Below, piece after piece: positions 1-12,650 of a stretch of DNA of 64,000 nt. The notes beneath the pieces are model-generated. The model did not search any database and had not been told where the DNA came from. It was given only the letters and a program-made list of their open reading frames with translations. The first letter of the stretch is position 1. Each line of letters opens with the position of its first letter. A program made the position numbers and the translations under genes. Source of the stretch: Hetaerina americana (Eukaryota > Arthropoda > Insecta > Odonata > Calopterygidae); the NCBI GenBank assembly GCA_022747635.1, contig JAKTNV010000078.1:1240001-1304000 (forward strand), read 5' to 3'.

Positions 1-3000
1 GTCCTCCAGGCTCTAAATTAAGAATCGATTATTCAAGATATAGTATGTGATCACCTAATTAATGTATATATTTGCGAAAAAATCGCTGCGCGGACTGTTT
101 GTCGGAATGAGTGTAACTCTAGTCTAGCAAATAGTAACATTTCTTATCATATCAATGGAATTCTGTTAAATGAGATCTTAACTCGAGCATCAATGAATCA
201 TTATTATATTCATAACTATATTTCGGTACTACCTAAATGGTATTCATGCTGCTTTTCAATAAAGTGATAAAAGTTTCATAATTTTACGTGAATTCTTTTT
301 CATTTTTTTCATCACAGATAGAGTACAAAGTTATTATTCGATAATTATTCGAGCGGTCAATGCATTTGCATCCTTCCGGGTATGGTGTTAGCCGAATGGA
401 ATCACGACAGAATTTGACTGCGGTCCCAAAGGGTCTGGCCGCCACCCTCAGTGGCGGAGCACGATGAGGGAACTTTTAGTTTACCGAATTGCACATTTTC
501 CACCAGGATATTCCGGCTAAACAAGGCCTAATGATATGACAATCGTAACTAATTAATACTTAACTTGGTTAATTAAATAATAACACGAAGCGCACTTCGT
601 ACGTAGCAAGTTTTCTACTTCAATTACGTTTACTTTGATATGATAATGCATTTGTGGATTAAAGCATTTTTGAAAGACACCTCATTATCTCTCACTTTGT
701 ATTTCAAATTCAGGAGCAATCATCCTTGGACTACTGCGAGTCGAACAGATATTGTCTATCGTGCCTCTGAATGTTGTGATAACTTTGCTATCTCACAGGA
801 ATTTATATTAGATGTTTAATTAGAAGTTAATAATTGCTAGAGTTGTATTGAAGAGTCGTATTTATAACAATATATATAGGTGGAAGCATAGAAATAACGG
901 AATGGAGTGAAAAGGGGGTGTAGGAAAAGAACGGAAGAAAAGGATTCTGGGTATGAGGGAAGGGAAGTTTCTATTGAAGATGTTAGTTATTATCCACCGA
1001 AAATTTATACAATTGTGAGTGTTAGGTTTTTTTTGTGCCTATGTTTTAAAAGATTATCTATCACCATATATTCGCATTTTCGAGTTGTTTTACCCATACG
1101 TATATCATATAATGAATATTTGTTCTACGCCTCGCGCTTCGTACCGTTAAAAACCGTTCTCACGGTTCCTTGGCATTTCCTCAAAATCCCTTCAGCTGCA
1201 GCTCGCATCACCGGAAAGAGATTCATCGATTTGTTTCACGCTTGAGTCTCCGTGAATAGATTACCTCGACCGTAAGTTTTTCTTCGCCCGACGTCGCATG
1301 CCAGTCTTCGAAATTCACTTTTATTCACAACATTGGAAATGAATACGTCCTCTTGAATGATATGGAAAATATTTTTTTAATCCAATCGAATGACTGGAAT
1401 AATGCATGACTGCATGCGCCGAATAATATGAATCCGTAACATAATAGTAGGTATTCATTTCAAACATTTTTGTCTCCGAGGATTCTAGACATGGTCGTGA
1501 ATCTCTACACCCGCATCTCTCTATTCTCCGTAAAATACGATTGAGTAGATTCTACTAAACGTTCTAGAATGCATATACTAGAAAAAAATATCAATGACGA
1601 TACTATTATCACAGATTTATTTCGTAAATTCTGGATTTTCATATATTTACGTGTTCATCCACAAAATACCCCCACAGGACGCCGCGAGGTCGTGTGGCAT
1701 GGGGGTCAGGGGAGGTGAGGCCACAATCATCCAAGCATATACAGGGTGCGTCAACATAATTTTCTTTTTTCAAACGTAAAACGCTTTCAAAAAAGGAATT
1801 TACGTTGCCGCACCTTTTATATGAGCTTATTCATATATATAAATATATATTTGTTTCATCAGTCTGTTGATTCCATCCCAGTCGAAAAACAATCCGAATT
1901 TATCTAATATGTTTTTTAGTGCATCAGTCATTTGACTGCTTAATCCTTTCTGGCTCCTAACAAGCGTGTCTCGAACGAACTCGTCCCTCAGAGATGTAAC
2001 TATGTATTGCCCAGTAGTCCATTTCGACTGATTTATCTTTCGTATTCATTGTTTCCCTCTTCTCTCGTGGAATGCACAGCGGTATATATAACCGTCTCCA
2101 TTTTAAGAAAACTTTAAATTATATTACCTTTAATCGTAAAATAAGTACTGAAGTAACTGCAGCATTGGCACATTGCTCCGATTTTTTTCCGAATTGGCAT
2201 CATTATATAAAAATCCATTAATGATAATTTGGTGAAATCAACACAATTAATCATAATTTGACTTAAGTGCATATTTAAGTTATCTTAGGTCACTGAACGT
2301 AACTTTGAGTTAACAATTGACCCCATAAGCAAGAGAGTAGTATTACTGAAACGTTGATGATTAATTTGTATTTGAAAATAAACTTTGTTTACAGTATTTT
2401 CGTAGAAGTGGCCATAATTACTATGCAATTATAATATTAAATTATGATAAATCAGGGATTGGCGTGAAAGTGTAAACGCCCTGCTTTCCCATTGTATGCG
2501 TTGTCAGTGTTGAATATTACAATAGGGCACCTCATTTAAAAAGAGTCCTTCGAGGGCTACACCAAGACTGTGGTCCCAAAACCTATATTGATTCAAGCAG
2601 TGTACATAACAGAGAAAACGCACGCTTTTCCAGATGTAAGAACATCCCCTATTGTTCCGAATTATCGACTCCAGAAGTGAGTTTAAGAAGCTATTGCGCA
2701 GTAGAATTGTTCAGTAAGTGCTCAAAGAAAATGTATGCAGTGCAATACATATGCAGTGAAGGAAGTGTCTGACTACGATCTAAACGGAATGTAGCCAAAT
2801 ACGTGCCTCCTGCAACCCGAACAAACGTAATTATTTACCGGATCGTTTCCTAAACACTCGAGGATCCACCCACGTTAACCAAAGATACCATCATTTATTT
2901 ATGCCCTTATCGTTGGGATCGAAAGGGCATCCCTCCACCTTCCCACACCGGTGGGAGGAACACGATCATCCCATCGACTTCATGCATCCTCAAGCACCAG

Positions 3001-4829
3001 CCCTGTCATTTGCCTCAGGAACACATATGAAATAATAACAAACATATGAAATATCTCGAGCATACTTGTTTAGCTGATTGTGGCAGGATATCTCTATTTA
3101 TTCATTGCATGGCATCACCCTTAAATTAGTGGAAGATACTGAATATATTCTTTTAAGCATCAGCGATTTGAATTTGGCAGTTTAACGTAACCTGAATTAC
3201 TCGTACTTCTTTTACTAAGCTACACCTCGTTTCAAATACTTATATTTTTATTGCAATGGATACGACTTTCAAATTATTTCCTTTAATTACGTTTATGCCC
3301 ATAGCACTTTTCGTAGTCATAGAAACCCATTTATTCCTTAAAATATTCCAAGGCTATCTTAGGCTGTAAATCTTCGGAGGTGCTGTTGATGGGTTGTTGA
3401 ACATTGCGCATACGCAGCGGAACTTGAAAGCCACATTAGCATGTAGATAACTATTTATACATGCAAAGCAGAAAGTTTTTTCGGCTGATTATTTTTGTTT
3501 GTTTGTTTGTTTCTTGTGCAATTTCCAATCACTTGATCGTACTGAATCAAATTTTACAAAGTTATGCCAAGTGATCCCAAAGGTGTTACTTGCTGCATGA
3601 CTGTTCGCTTCCCTATACCAATCCCCAGATTTCATTCCCTTTACACGTTATAGAGTAAGCTAAAATCTTTAAAATATCAAAAGTGTAGCAGAAAAATTGT
3701 CCATAGTGATTTAGAGCCTCTTAACGCGAGTGAAACAACTTAAATTAACTTGAAATTCACGATATGAAGCACTGTGTCGTACCGATCCCGAAGCATTTGC
3801 ACCAGACCAGAAACCAATCTGCACAGCAACAAGTAAGAGTATTCTCGTATATTCCTCTCCACCACACTCATCCTTCTGTATACATCTATCCGCTAGCCAA
3901 AATAAAAAGACACAATAAAAATATAAAGTAAGCCAAGACAGAAAATTAATGCCAGTAATCACACCGGATCAAAGATTGGTACTTAAGCTGGTTAGGTGTT
4001 ATATATTGTGTCCTCCATGGGATAAAAGATATGAAAAATGTATGTTATACATGTGTACAGGATTTGGTTCATTCGCCTTCAGTCCTTAACGGCTGAAGAT
4101 GGATGCGGTTTATAAAATGCGGTTCGACGGCTGTATCGGAAAATCTCACAAAAACACAACTTCTCACTCGTTATCCCGAGTATAATGCCAAAAATTCTCA
4201 AGCTTGTTTCATGTAAGTTTACATTTTCAACGTTGCGGTAAAGCCCTAAGCCATCTTATATCGATTCCAAATTTTGATAGAGTATGGATTGATCTTCATA
4301 TATCATTCGCACCGGTGGCATGTCCGGTATGTGGCTTTTCAGGGCATTAGTCAATAATTCTGCAATTCATACCTAATTGACGCTCTGTCATTATTCAGTT
4401 ATCATAATTTAAATCAATTTAATCAAGTAACGTATATGTTGACGTATTATTCGACCTGCATGAGTATTTATCTGATTACTCTGGCCACTTTTATCAATTC
4501 AATAACTGAGCAACCCTACCCAATAACCAAGCATTGAATTGCCACCCAGCAACAAATTCAACTCCAGGTGAATTCTTTATTCAATGTGATAGGGGGATTT
4601 TAAGCGATTAAATTTCTAGTATATTATCAAGAGCTGGATAATATCAGATGATTCCGCCAACCTTATGCCAACAATAATGATAAACGATAATACATCGATC
4701 AGAGCCATGGGGGTAAACTAATTTCATACCCAATACTCATTAAGTAAATTGTTTTCATCCAACTCTGCGTGTCGCTTATTTTTTTTGTTTCTCCGAAATG
4801 GAACAAAAGATGATGTATCTCGCCATCCG
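1..4829. other. AT-rich non-coding DNA, no gene recognised
   Basis: I see no coding exon, RNA gene or complete mobile element here. The short open frames have no recognisable family features. A small GC-rich patch near 420-475 has an inverted pair of words around the sequence ccgccaccctcagtggcgg, but nothing else supports a named element. Confidence 0.55.
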
Positions 4830-5215
4830 TCTCTCACTCTCCATCCGTCCGTCGATTCATGACTTATGCTCCTTTTTCGTCGCCCGCCCCACTTCAACAA
4901 TATTTCTCATCGCCGTCCTCACCCCGGCGACATTTTTCCCCGCTCAGGCAACGACAAACCCTGCCCATCTCTCCCCTTCGAATCTCTTCCGCCAACCGTG
5001 GCCCACACGGGCGCCTCTTTTTCGCCCTCTATTCCCCATCCCTCTACTCACTCCCGAATCCCTCCAATTCCTTCCCTCTTGGAAATCCTCTTCTGCGGCC
5101 CATTCGAATATCTCACGCACATAGGTGCCATTTTGACCCTCCCCTCCCACATTCTCACTCTCTCTCACTCCTTTCCCCTCCTCTATACGATCTCTCCATT
5201 AATCTTGCCTTTTTT
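4830..5215. other. pyrimidine-rich island A
   Basis: The + strand is dominated by C and T with scattered CpG, unlike the AT-rich flanks. Three overlapping open frames exist only because TA-containing stops are rare in such DNA; their translations are rich in Ser, Pro, Leu and Phe and match no family I know. This is the first of about ten similar islands in the window. Confidence 0.6.
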
Positions 5216-5327
5216 TATCGCCTCTTTTACTCGGAGTGACCCCAGAAAAAATGGGAAACGCGGGAATGTCGCTCTTCAAATTTTTTGATCATCGGTTCGA
5301 TTTCTTTCACCTATCCCCACGTGTCGT

Positions 5328-5412
5328 TCCAGTTAGTGCGTTGGGCAGCGCGCCCGTTTTACAGCCCAAAGATCGAGTGTTCGATCCCCAAACTGGAAGA
5401 CAAACTCCAAAG
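5328..5412 (+). repeat. tRNA-like SINE head or tRNA pseudogene
   Basis: The segment starts ccagttagtgcgttgggc, which resembles a degenerate A box. It contains gtgttcgatccc, a B-box-like word, and ends aactgg, which can pair with the starting ccagtt as an acceptor stem. No clean anticodon arm can be drawn, so a tRNA-derived SINE head or pseudogene is more likely than a working tRNA. Confidence 0.45.
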
Positions 5413-6029
5413 TGTCTAGTGACTCAGTTGTAATTATGGAACTTAGGGGCCTCCATTCGTTCAGTGAAGGTATACTGTTTATTATTAATATTTTCATTTC
5501 TTTTGCCTTCCCTCTCTTACTCTCCCCATCACTTTATCTTACTATGCCGAAGTTCAACCCAATTGGTTCTTAATTTTGAAACTATTCGCGTATATCTTTG
5601 CATTCCAATAGATGCTTTTTAATATCTCATTTTTATAATTTTTAATTGCGGCCCATTTATTCTTCGCTTCCATATCTAATCCCAAACAATTTCAATCTGC
5701 ATTGAGACTGTCGACAAATCCACTTTGACTTTACATTTTCTTTCAAAGTAATCCTAGTAATATGAGTATGTATCATTCGTTACATCAGTCTTTACAACTC
5801 CCTATTGAAATAATTAAATATTCCTCATGCTATCGTGTCACTTAGAGTCGAGTATTCAGGTTGTATCATATTTAACAAATTCGATGCATTGCTTTTCATG
5901 TGATCCTTTTTCATTAATCCTTCCATTTTCACCGAGGTGATTTTTGTGATCTCAGATGTCTTAAAGCATTATCTCTTGACAACTTAAATAGTTACTGCTT
6001 TGTGAGCATGATTGGCTGCAATCGACTCC
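5413..6029. other. non-coding, nothing recognised
   Basis: AT-rich DNA between the tRNA-like segment and the next pyrimidine island. No exon, repeat or RNA structure was recognised. Confidence 0.5.
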
Positions 6030-6720
6030 CTAAAAATATTCATCCTCCAATGCCCGTTTTTTTAATCATTATTTTCCCTTCACCACCGTTCTTTCGTTCC
6101 GTTCCATTCTCCCCCTCCCCCTTATTCCTCCAAACCTTTATTTTCCGAACGCGTGCTCTTTATATTCCCCTCTACCGGTTCTTTAAATTTATGTCTGCTC
6201 TCATGTCACGTCGTTTCCACCCATGAACTCCCCTCCCACTGCCGCTGCGTTCCTCGTCATATCTCGCGGGAACACTCTTCAGCTCAACCGCACGGGGGTG
6301 TAGGTGGAGACGAACCTCTACCTACGATTCCATCCCCCCCCTCCCAACTGTCCGTCCACATATTCATCCATCAATCTGTCCCGCCAATCCGCTCACGCTT
6401 TTAGGATATTACCAAATCGCTTCACTACCCCTCCCTCTCTCCTCGAACATACCCATTGGGTGACCCCAACCTCCACCCGGATCCCTCCACCACGAAACCT
6501 TCTCTGTCGTTCGCTTACCCCCACCCACCCACCCCCTGCTTCTCCTTACCTTTGCCACGTCGACTTCACTCCCTCACGCTTCCATCGCGAAACACCTCAC
6601 TCCCCACCATCTCCCAATCCCCGCGGATCGCGATGTTCATCTGTCTAGCTCGGTTTGTACCCGAGCGCCTCCAGGTATTGCTCTTTCGTGCTGTGGATCT
6701 GCGGAGTAATAGGCGGAGAG
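6030..6720. other. pyrimidine-rich island B
   Basis: A C- and T-rich stretch on the + strand with many CpG and CCNCC words. Overlapping open frames of 74-114 codons share the Pro/Ser/Thr/His-rich composition expected from such DNA in any frame, so I do not call a gene. Possible roles are an open-chromatin or regulatory island, but that is inference. Confidence 0.55.
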
Positions 6721-8390
6721 GGGCCGTGGTGAAGTCATTAAAAACGAATGCGCTTTTCGACGGAATGTTTTAGCCTAATTGCTCCGATCGGTAGCCTAGT
6801 CAATTTGAGGATGAGCGACTCCTCGGAAACCTCGCTGAAGCGGGTGATTGGACATTAAAACCGGCTGGCGATGCCAATTCCTCAATGTGGGAGTCTATAT
6901 AGGTACAAGACATTTCCCCTTTTCCAAAAAAATATTAATCGTAAATTCTTACTGAGCGTAGATTAATGCTCATGAAATTATTTACGACCACCACATTAAA
7001 TTGCCAAAAAAAGGACAGGTACGAGTATATTTTTTATGCAAAAAAGCTGTCTCTAAAAATATGTGAAAATTCAAAATTCTCAAAAAATAATGCACCTGTG
7101 ATGCACATCGCGATCAATAATCACCAATTGTATTACGATAAATTTCACAAAACTTGATAAATCTACTAAATGTACTCTAATAATTATTCAATGGTAGCAT
7201 TCAAGCTATGGTTTCCATGTAATTTTCCGATTTTTATAATTAAAGTGTAATTTTATGAGTTTAAGATGCGATAATCCGTAGGTTCTTTCATAAGAGCTCA
7301 GTCGTACCTCTACAAAATGTCTTTCATCTGAGCCCCCTTATGCCTTAACGGATTATCTTTCACAATGGCCCACAGGAAATAATACCCAGAGTGTAAATAT
7401 AGACCTTGTCATAAATTGATTTCAGCTTTTCTCAAACGTATAACGGTCCCAACTTAAGATGAAGCCTAAATCTCAAGCGTATTCCTGAGAACATCGCCTA
7501 GAGTTTTCAGAAGTATGCTCCCTTTAAAATTAGATTCTTTCATTTATTTATTAGTTGTATGCGAGTGGAAATTTCTGCCTGTCCCGTGTACGCCATTTCA
7601 TCACTTAGAGGAATTTATTAATTGTGGCAAATTAATTTTTTTGAGAGGGTCTTCTGACAAACGATATTTCCATTTGGGAAGAAGGGGGAACTTCAGAGGT
7701 GACTCTCAATCGTGAATCCCTCTTTTTAAATTTTTTCTCTCATTTAATTTACGTTTTTCTTTATTTTTCTTCCTTTCACTTCCTCTCTTTCTTTGCAACC
7801 CTTTCTCTTTTCTTTTCCCCTTCTTTTTCTCGTCCTCTTTTCTCCCACTGTCATTATTCTCAACCTATCCTTCAACTTCTTGTCTCATTCCAGCTTCTGA
7901 CCTAAACCAAAAAAACACAAAGTTAATAAATTCCACTCAAAGTATAAACTTCTGTGTATGGTAAATATTTGAAAAAAATATTAAAAGGATCTCTTCGTGA
8001 ATGAATAATTTGTAAAATTTCGTCCTATTTAAGAGGCACAAAGGATGAATGCGGAAAGGCAAGGTATCAAAGGGCGCTAGGGAAACCAAAATTTGAAAGC
8101 TCTTGTGTGGTGTTAGATTAAATATGCGTCATTATGTCCTATATACCTGCTAGTATATTTCCACGACCAAAGTTTTTCTACGTAACAACGTTAATACAAA
8201 ATAATTTGGCAAAGTTTCACGACAGAATCCACAATTTATTCATCTCACAGAATTTATTTCTTCTCTTTATTAAGTTCGAATGCACTGCAAGTGGACGAGA
8301 CCTATGTTCATACTGTTGAAGACAAAAAGACATTCATGTAAAATATTGTACCAAAAACGACTTTAAATTATGACAGGGCATTGGACATAA
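6721..8390. other. non-coding, nothing recognised
   Basis: AT-rich DNA with a T/C-rich patch near 7710-7880. Open frames are short and compositionally simple. No mobile-element ends or gene were recognised. Confidence 0.5.
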
Positions 8391-8392
8391 TT

Positions 8393-8640
8393 TGATCCTA
8401 ACCGGATCCTATTTGGCTAATGTGCTGGCTATCCACCCCGAAGGTCCGGGTTCGAATCCTGCTGGTTGCTTAGTTTTTCAGTGTTATTCATATCCCTACA
8501 TGTGGTTCTTTGTGAAGAGCACTGTGAGTACACCGTCTGTCGGATGGAACATTTAATGGTGGACCCCTTGGTGCTTTTCGTTAAGAGTAGGATTTTGCTG
8601 ACGCCAGGTTTCTCTCAACCCTTCCTCCATTTCCTGAAAC
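8393..8640 (+). mobile_element. tRNA-derived SINE
   Basis: The head holds gctaatgtgctggctatcca, an A-box-like word, and about 35 bases later ggttcgaatcc, a textbook pol III B box. A tRNA-unrelated body follows and runs to the mariner insertion just downstream. The tail phrase ccttggtgcttttcgtta resembles the conserved end of some insect SINEs, but I cannot name the family. Head boundaries are approximate. A working tRNA is unlikely because no full cloverleaf forms. Confidence 0.6.
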
Positions 8641-8646
8641 ATCATA

Positions 8647-9585
8647 CAGGGTTCGTCCGGAAAATAAGTGTACTGAGGTCAGGGAAAAAATTTATTACAC
8701 TTTTACATATCTTAAGCTAATATTCCTCAAAATAGGACCCTTGTGAGCCGATACACTTGTTCCAGCGGCGTTCCCATTCCTGGAACGCTCCCGCGAAGGC
8801 ATCATCGGGAACCTCTCGAAGACACGTCGTCACGGCCTCTTTGACGGCGTCCAAAGTCCCGTATCGCGTTCCTTTCAAACTCCTCTTTATCTTCGGGAAC
8901 AGAAAGAAGTCCGGTGGTGCCAAGTCCGGGCTGTAGGGCGGGTGCGGCAGCGTTGCCACGCCGTGCTTGGCCAAGAAGTCCGACACGACAAGCGCGGTGT
9001 GAGACGGCGCATTGTCGTGATGCAGCCGCCAGATGTTTTTGATCGCTGGCCGGACGCGGGCGACTCGTTTTCGAAGCCTGTCGAGCACTTTTTGGCACAT
9101 TACACTGCTCTGCTATCATCCGAACACTAAGACGACGATCAGAGTTCAGTACATCGCGAACTTTTCGCACATTTTCGTCGGTGAGTGTCGTTGATGGGCA
9201 TCCAGGCCGTGGTTCGTCGTCGACCTCTTCTCTGCCCTCCACGAACATCTTGTGCCACCGAAAGATCATGTTTCTGGACATGGCTGACTCCCCGTAAGCC
9301 TGGTTAATCATACCGACAGTTTCGGTAGACGATTTCCCAAGCTTTACCGCAAATTTGATGGAATAACGCTGCTCCAAAAACTTCGGCATCGCGTTCCGTG
9401 ACGTGGGTCGAGCGTGGAGGTTCGCGTTAACAGAGCTCCTCACTACACCACAGCTCAGAGCCGACTGCCTTTTTCAGCGTCGCTTGCCAACATACCCCCC
9501 TCCAATCGCAGCCCGTCAGAGCGGTGCTGGGCGCGCCTGGAGCGGCGGGAAAAAATCAGTACACTTATTTTCCGGACGAACCCTG
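8647..9585 (-). mobile_element. mariner-family transposon, internally deleted (copy 1)
   Basis: Both ends carry the same perfect 30-base terminal inverted repeat beginning cagggttcgtccggaaaata. The element is bounded by TA dinucleotides at 8645-8646 and 9586-9587, the normal Tc1/mariner target duplication. At 939 bp it is shorter than the roughly 1.3 kb of a complete mariner. The loss lies inside the transposase gene, which reads on the minus strand. Perfect ends with a deleted middle suggest a copy that could be mobilised in trans while active; I infer it cannot make a working transposase. Confidence 0.93.
8717..9389 (-). pseudogene. mariner transposase, internally deleted and frame-shifted
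   Basis: The likely start is the Met at 9389 (MPKFLEQRYSIKF). The N-terminal half shows the paired helix-turn-helix region of mariner, including the linker EEVDDEPRPGCPST and the second helix region RLSVRMIAEQCNV near 9100. The frame then breaks. The other frame (about 9100 down to 8717) carries the C-terminal catalytic half with the second Asp in HHDNAPSH and the third in YSPDLAPPDFFLFP, ending at GSYFEEY. The segment between, which holds the first catalytic Asp (normally in a TGDE-like motif), is missing. The protein is therefore dead. The family assignment is firm. Confidence 0.92.
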
Positions 9586-9587
9586 TA

Positions 9588-9975
9588 CCCCTACCACATT
9601 ACCCACCTATCCCATCTCACGCAAATGACTTCAGTGGTCAGTCGCCTCCTCGAATGACTACTATTACTCCTACCGCTTGATCTCAACCTTTTTGCTCTAT
9701 TAATTGATTTTTATTCGATACGTAGCTTTTAAACTTTTTAGCTGTAGCTTTTTTTTCTCTCGTAATTTGCACCGAAGAAATAAACTTTTACTTCACCGAA
9801 GAAATAAACTTTAAACAATCCGTTTTTCATGTTTAGAATTATTTTATTGAAAAAACAAAACGGAATGTATTTAAAATAATATTGAACATATATTGCCATA
9901 AAAACTAACTGTAAATATGAGCTGAATGGCTTGAAAAGGCATATTGATGAATGAATTGACTTTTTTCTAAACCAC
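9588..9975. other. non-coding spacer between two mariners
   Basis: Short AT-rich spacer. The phrase gaagaaataaactttwaa-like occurs twice in tandem near 9773-9812 (a 20-base local duplication). Nothing else was recognised. Confidence 0.5.
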
Positions 9976-10018
9976 ATGTACAAGCGTGGCCTGAAAAGTT
10001 TCCGACCTAACAAAGATA

Positions 10019-10771
10019 CGAGGGTCATCCGGAAAGTAGTACCCGTTCGTGAAATAAAGACACAAAAGTAAATATTAACAAACATAAAAAATTTTATTTG
10101 AAAGAGGATACTTTAAACTACTTCTCAACATAATCTCCAAGCAAATTAAGGCATTTGTCATAACGTGTGACAAGTTTCTGTATTCCTGCTGCATAGTCCT
10201 TCGCCGCCAGCTCATTGAGATACGCGAGGGACCCATCTTGCACAAATTTTTGCATAATGCAGATGGTGTTTAACAATTTCATGAACAATTGTTCGAGAAA
10301 CATTGGGAAAATGCTCACAGATGTCATCAATTGTGACGCGCCGATCGTTCCTCACGAATTCGTCAACTGAGCTCACCAGTTGGTCTGTAATGACAGACGG
10401 TCTCTCCGAACGCTCATCGTCGTGTGTGTTCCCCCTCCCCATGTTGAAGTTGCGACACCACCGCCGAACAGACGACTCGTCCATTACATTGTCTCCATAC
10501 ACCTCCTTTAATTGGCGATGAATATCACATGGGCGAACGTTTCTTGCATTGAGGAATTTAATCACTGCCCTCACTTCACAACTGGCGGCGTTCTCAATTT
10601 TTTTAAACATTGTAAACAATCACAGAAACAACACAGGCAATGCTAGCGTCACGCAACTTGGCTCAGAGAAGGCAGACAAGCCACTGAAGCTATCTGACCT
10701 CGTCCAGCGGCTACTCGCGTCGTCAGCACTTCATGCGGCACGAACGGGTACTACTTTCCGGATGACCCTCG
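10019..10771 (-). mobile_element. mariner-family transposon, internally deleted (copy 2)
   Basis: Perfect 33-base terminal inverted repeats begin cgagggtcatccggaaagta at both ends, and TA flanks both sides (10017-10018 and 10772-10773). The interior encodes the first and last parts of a minus-strand transposase but not the catalytic core. The repeat sequence differs from that of copy 1, so it is a distinct mariner subfamily. Identical ends suggest a fairly recent insertion. Confidence 0.93.
10118..10619 (-). pseudogene. mariner transposase remnant, catalytic core deleted
   Basis: Translation from 10619 begins MFTMFKKIENAASCEVRAVI and continues through a helix-turn-helix DNA-binding region with the familiar linker HDDERSERPSVITDQ and the second helix motif RRVTIDDICEHFPNVSRTIV. 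Close to 10240 the frame changes, and the C-terminal end (LNELAAKDYAAGIQKLVTRY, ending GDYVEK at 10118) follows. Everything between is gone, including all three catalytic Asp residues. The N-terminal signature is like the mariners often captured in SETMAR-type annotations, but here it is only a transposon relic. Confidence 0.9.
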
Positions 10772-10832
10772 TACAAGACATTTTTTCTGAAACTTTTGAG
10801 GTTGGAAACTTTTCAGACTATCCATGTATAAC

Positions 10833-12345
10833 TGCTGGTTTCGCATTCTATCAAGAAGATGTGCGTATATACTCTTCTCCAATTAATTGCCTTATCTCCT
10901 TGTCTGTAAATGATGGAATTTACGCCACGCTCGATAATGCACTCCGGCCCGCAAAGGTGTCAGGCTTCCTTTCCCACCTAGGATAAAAGATTGAACAAAC
11001 ATGACAGACCCATTTAAGTGCCTATGTGCCTATTACTTTAAACCTGTTTCGACTTATGTAATTCGACCCTCACACTGGCCTCTTTCCCTTTATCATTCTC
11101 ATTATTTTCAGATTTTCTCGTTTTTACGTCTGCTATTACCGGTTTCAATTTATCAAATTTTTCGTATGAGATTGAAGAACATGTTTAAGTTTTTAATACG
11201 TCATTCCCCTTTATCAAATTTTCACAAGAATTTAACATAAAAATGGTGGATATCAACGACCAAGTCCTATGCCTTGTCATCATTACGAAAAAGCATTTGT
11301 CTGGTGAAAAGTTCAAGAAGTATTTCAAAAATTGACTGCCAAGATTCTTAGGTGCGATTACAATTGAATTTAAATACAATTCATTTCGTAATAATTCCCA
11401 TGTAGTTAAATAACTAAGAATGCTTACATTGAATTTTAGTATTATATGTAAAAACAGTTTTGAGTTATTTAAACTGTTTTGAGTTCATAGAATTCGACGC
11501 TTGCATGGATCTTCAATACAATATATCTATTTTCTCGGTATGACTGCCCGCCTGAGTTTAAAAAATCGCAATAACCCGAAGAGAAGGCATGCAAAGCTCA
11601 AAATATCCGGCCGGTCTGACATCTTTATTTGATTTTTTGTAGACATTTCTTCAAATTTTCCAATGTTTTATTAGTTAGTAGTCCTTTAGTAAAAAATCTG
11701 AATGGGATAGCGCCAAACCTTTATGGAATCTTGAAGAACAGTGCCATTGTCACAGACTTAAAATCTTGGCCTTTCCTTTGAAATACATATAAATTCTAAG
11801 AGAAATTAAAAAATCGTTATCATATAAATCTGCATTAAGTAATTTAAAATAATTATTATAAACATAAATTCAATCTAAATCACGGTGATCCTATATTCCC
11901 ATAATAAATAATGTATAATTTTAGCATCAGTGGCATTGTAAATTAAATATTTCCTCAATTTAACACCATTTCTGTTCGCGTAATCTATCGAATTACCATT
12001 TATCCTGTTAAATATTTTACTGAATCCTGTTAAAACTCTATATAAAACCAGATTATATTCAAGTTATACTGTATATACTATATAATAGGATTGTGGGCAG
12101 AAATCATAAGGAGGTAGGGAAGATGGATGTCGAGCCTATTGATCGGTAGTGGAACGATGAAAACTGTGATAGAGCGGAGAAGGATAGGTAAACAAGAGAG
12201 TGGAGGGAATAGAGTAGGGATGTTGGAGGAAGGGAGTATATGGAGCTGAAGAGGAATTTATTGTAGATTAGGGTGTTTTGTTGTGTTTTTTTGGTAGCTT
12301 GTGTCCATCCAAAACCAACCTTAACCGGTAGCTTACCTATATTAA
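10833..12345. other. non-coding, nothing recognised
   Basis: AT-rich DNA with a purine-rich patch at 12105-12255. No coding feature or element ends were recognised. Confidence 0.5.
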
Positions 12346-12349
12346 TTAT

Positions 12350-12358
12350 AGTAATATA

Positions 12359-12393
<35 letters not shown>
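12350..12393. repeat. (TA)n microsatellite, left
   Basis: About 20 uninterrupted TA units abut the left end of the Penelope-like foldback. With the right-hand TA tract it may represent the insertion target or its duplication. Confidence 0.9.
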
Positions 12394-12395
<2 letters not shown>

Positions 12396-12643
12396 GAAGT
12401 GGAACACTTTTCGGCGACGCACAAATATATAAAAACACCGATGTAGATTTTGAAACCATAGAAACACAAAGAAAGGACACTCACATATGTTGTTTTGACG
12501 TTTCGACGGCTCGGCTGTCGTCATCAGAATCGATTCTGCAGACGACAGCCGAGCCGTCGAAACGTCAAAACAACATATGTGAGTGTCCTTTCTTTGTGTT
12601 TCTATGGTTTCAAAATCTACGTCTGTGTTTTTATATGTGTGAT

Positions 12644-12650
<7 letters not shown>
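12394..12650. mobile_element. Penelope-like element foldback: two tails head to head
   Basis: A near-perfect palindrome centred at 12531/12532, with arms of about 105 bases. Each arm reads outward as a tail: a hammerhead-like core, then cgaaacgtcaaaacaacata and the rest. The left arm continues about 30 bases further (12394-12425, mainly ttccacttcgaa read in reverse) than the right arm before meeting TA repeats. The same architecture occurs at 28392-28595 and 32180-33185, where Penelope-like coding sequence links it to that class. This copy has no coding sequence. Calling it a PLE is inference from the shared tail layout. Confidence 0.72.
12497..12531 (-). ncRNA. hammerhead ribozyme motif (minus arm of foldback)
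   Basis: On the minus strand CTGATGA (12521-12527) is followed by a stem closed by CGAC and GTCG, then GAAAC (12500-12504) and GTC (12497-12499). These are the three conserved boxes of a hammerhead. Stem III would be almost absent in a monomer because GAAACGTC leaves only the self-complementary ACGT, an arrangement that works as a dimer. The plus-strand arm has CTGCAGA instead of CTGATGA and should be inactive. Stem I is disrupted by the palindrome centre, so activity is uncertain. Confidence 0.65.

Larger units (their letters stand above)
9976..10832. repeat. older short inverted-repeat element (MITE-like), interrupted by a mariner
   Basis: The words cctgaaaagtttccgacct (near 9991) and ggttggaaacttttcaga (near 10800) are near-perfect inverted repeats lying just outside the second mariner. 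Outer bases also match imperfectly (tgtacaagcgtgg against ctatccatgta). Without the 753-bp insertion the two arms would sit about 30 bases apart, which is the layout of a small foldback or MITE derived from another Tc1/mariner family. The mariner must therefore have inserted later. Arm limits are approximate. Confidence 0.65.

Noticed and set aside
1741..1765. cagggtgcgtcaacataat as a mariner terminal repeat
   Set aside because: Resembles some mariner ends, but no inverted partner or transposase sequence was found nearby.
8393..8470. Functional tRNA gene
   Set aside because: A- and B-box words are present, but no full cloverleaf with acceptor and anticodon stems forms and a SINE body follows.
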